From: Chitinophaga pinensis
Lineage (GTDB): Bacteria; Bacteroidota; Bacteroidia; M30B66
NCBI GenBank assembly: GCA_943330985.1
Contig: CALQJV010000060.1
Location: 1-7,082, forward strand
Reading direction: 5' to 3'
DNA: 7,082 nt
Positions 6,157 to 7,082 of this stretch are shown here, piece by piece; position 1 is the stretch's first letter; the number at the start of each line of letters is the position of its first letter. The position numbers were made by a program, and so were the translations under genes. The notes beneath the pieces are model-generated. The model worked only from the letters and a program-made list of their open reading frames with translations. It searched no databases and had not been told where the DNA came from.

Positions 6157-6789
6157 ATGATTTTCGAAGGCAAACACATAGACGCTATTATTTTCGACCT
6201 TGGTGGTGTTATTTTAAATATCGATTATAACCTTCCGGTAAAGGAATTTCAAAAACTGGGCAACGACGATTTTATTCATCATTTCACCCAATTAAAGCAA
6301 ACACGTTTGTTTGATGATTATGAAACAGGTAAGGAAAGTTCGGAAGATTTTGTTTTGGAACTTCAGAATTATGTAAAAGCAGGAACCAGCAATCAACAAA
6401 TTATAAATGCGTGGAATTCCATTTTACTTGATCTACCTGAAGAACGACTTGCCATTTTAGATAAAGCTTCAGAAAACCATCGAATTTTCTTGCTTTCGAA
6501 TACCAACGATATTCACATACAAGCATTTAACCGTTACCTTATAGAAGAGCATAATTTACCCTCTTTGGAACCATTCTTTGAACAGATGTATTTGTCTTAT
6601 GAAATTGGTCTTCGCAAACCAGATCCTCTTATTTTCGAATATGTTCTTCAAGATGCTGGGTTAGATCCTTCAAAAACACTCTTCATCGACGATACTCTTC
6701 AACATATTCAATCTGCCAAAGAAGTTGGATTAATTACACATCATTTAGTTAAAGAATCCATTGTAGAATTATTGGACGATTTGCTTTAA
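6157..6789 (+). CDS. HAD-superfamily (subfamily IA) phosphatase, YihX-like
   Basis: This is a 210-residue soluble cytoplasmic phosphatase. HAD motif I is IIFDLGGVI with nucleophile D14. Motif II is FLLSNTN (S114). Motif III is the Lys in RKPDP (K154). Motif IV is FIDD (D178, D179), which with D14 would hold Mg2+. The alpha-helical cap lies between motifs I and II (about 20-105). The second Asp of the canonical DxD is replaced by Gly16, as in FDLGxV proteins such as E. coli YihX, a sugar-phosphate phosphatase, so this is normal for the subgroup. The substrate cannot be read from sequence. I chose ATG 6157: an in-frame TTG at 6004 would add 51 residues, most of them encoded antisense to the tRNA, and the promoter box at 6145 lies inside that extension. 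The family begins near FDLG. The gene starts a unit divergent from the tRNA. Confidence 0.9.
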   Translation: MIFEGKHIDAIIFDLGGVILNIDYNLPVKEFQKLGNDDFIHHFTQLKQTRLFDDYETGKESSEDFVLELQNYVKAGTSNQQIINAWNSILLDLPEERLAILDKASENHRIFLLSNTNDIHIQAFNRYLIEEHNLPSLEPFFEQMYLSYEIGLRKPDPLIFEYVLQDAGLDPSKTLFIDDTLQHIQSAKEVGLITHHLVKESIVELLDDLL

Positions 6790-6849
6790 AAACAGCATTC
6801 TTGAATAATTAATTTCAATCTTATTAAAAAACACTGCAGCACAATTTAA

Positions 6850-6857
6850 TATCTTTG
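6850..6857 (+). promoter_or_regulatory. -7 box (TATCTTTG) upstream of the EttA-like gene
   Basis: TATCTTTG matches TAnnTTTG and lies 19 bases before the ATG at 6877, inside the 87-bp gap after the HAD gene. No clear -33 TTG is visible at standard spacing, where the sequence is an A-rich tract. The leader would be short and has no Shine-Dalgarno, only the A-rich sequence typical of Bacteroidota starts. Confidence 0.6.
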
Positions 6858-6876
6858 CGCTCTATTAAAAAACACC

Positions 6877-7082
6877 ATGGCTGACGATAAAAAAGTAATA
6901 TTTTCTATGGTGAAGGTTAGTAAGACCTTCCCTCCTCAAAAGCAAGTTCTTAAAGATATTTACCTCAGCTTCTTTTATGGAGCAAAAATCGGAATCATTG
7001 GTTTGAATGGTTCAGGGAAATCGACCTTGCTTAAAATCATCGCTGGTGTTGAAAAATCCTTTCAAGGTGATGTTGTTTTCTC
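6877..7082 (+). CDS. ettA: ABC-F ATPase, EttA-type energy-dependent translational throttle (5' part)
   Basis: Sixty-eight codons are present before the window ends, of a family usually about 550-560 residues long. The protein starts MADDKKVIFSM and continues with VSKTFPPQKQVLKDIYLSF, a characteristic N-terminus of Bacteroidota EttA-like proteins. Walker A is GLNGSGKST (42-50). There is no membrane segment: ABC-F proteins have two ATPase domains and act on ribosomes. EttA binds the E site and gates the first elongation steps according to the ATP/ADP ratio in E. coli. The Q-loop, signature motif, linker and second ATPase domain lie beyond the window, so ABC-F membership rests on the N-terminal similarity only. 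The start is ATG 6877, placed just after the -7 box at 6850; ATG 6907 is a less likely alternative. Confidence 0.85.
   Translation, partial: MADDKKVIFSMVKVSKTFPPQKQVLKDIYLSFFYGAKIGIIGLNGSGKSTLLKIIAGVEKSFQGDVVF

Noticed and set aside
6801..6818. Inverted repeat TTGAA/TTCAA after the HAD gene, considered as a terminator
   Set aside because: Only five A/T-rich pairs around an eight-base loop and no T-tract follow, so it is too weak to call.

Overview
The window reads as an AT-rich chromosomal segment of a member of the Bacteroidota. The evidence is a PorP/SprF-family protein, type IX secretion (T9SS) C-terminal sorting domains of both type B (CHU_C) and type A, promoter motifs of the Bacteroidota form TTTG-N19-TAnnTTTG, and starts without clear Shine-Dalgarno sequences. 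I cannot name a genus from the sequence.

Left part (1-5954, all + strand): a surface-protein operon. It holds the 3' end of a repetitive Ig-like adhesin (to 1133), then a 951-residue secreted repeat protein with a type B sorting domain (1157-4012). A PorP/SprF-like outer-membrane protein overlaps that gene by 4 bases (4009-5082). A GEVED-domain protein with a type A sorting domain follows (5103-5954). Gaps are 23 bp, -4 bp and 20 bp, with no convincing internal promoter, so co-transcription is likely. By family knowledge, the CHU_C protein is a T9SS substrate and the PorP/SprF protein its likely dedicated secretion or surface-attachment partner. The adhesin ends in a short tail with no recognisable sorting domain.

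Middle (5971-6157): a strong bidirectional terminator closes the operon and also lies at the 3' end of a minus-strand tRNA with a CAT anticodon (6007-6079). The tRNA has a near-ideal promoter at 6095-6125, back to back with a plus-strand -7 box at 6145-6152.

Right part (6157-7082): a HAD-superfamily phosphatase, whose true start is ATG 6157 rather than an in-frame TTG reading antisense through the tRNA. After it comes the first 68 codons of an ABC-F ATPase of the EttA type, cut by the window end. These are housekeeping genes unrelated to the surface operon.

I see no mobile element, CRISPR array or phage gene. The most interesting unit is the adhesin / CHU_C repeat protein / PorP-SprF / GEVED cassette. 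It is a recognisable Bacteroidota architecture, and its open question is how the first protein, lacking a sorting domain, reaches the surface.
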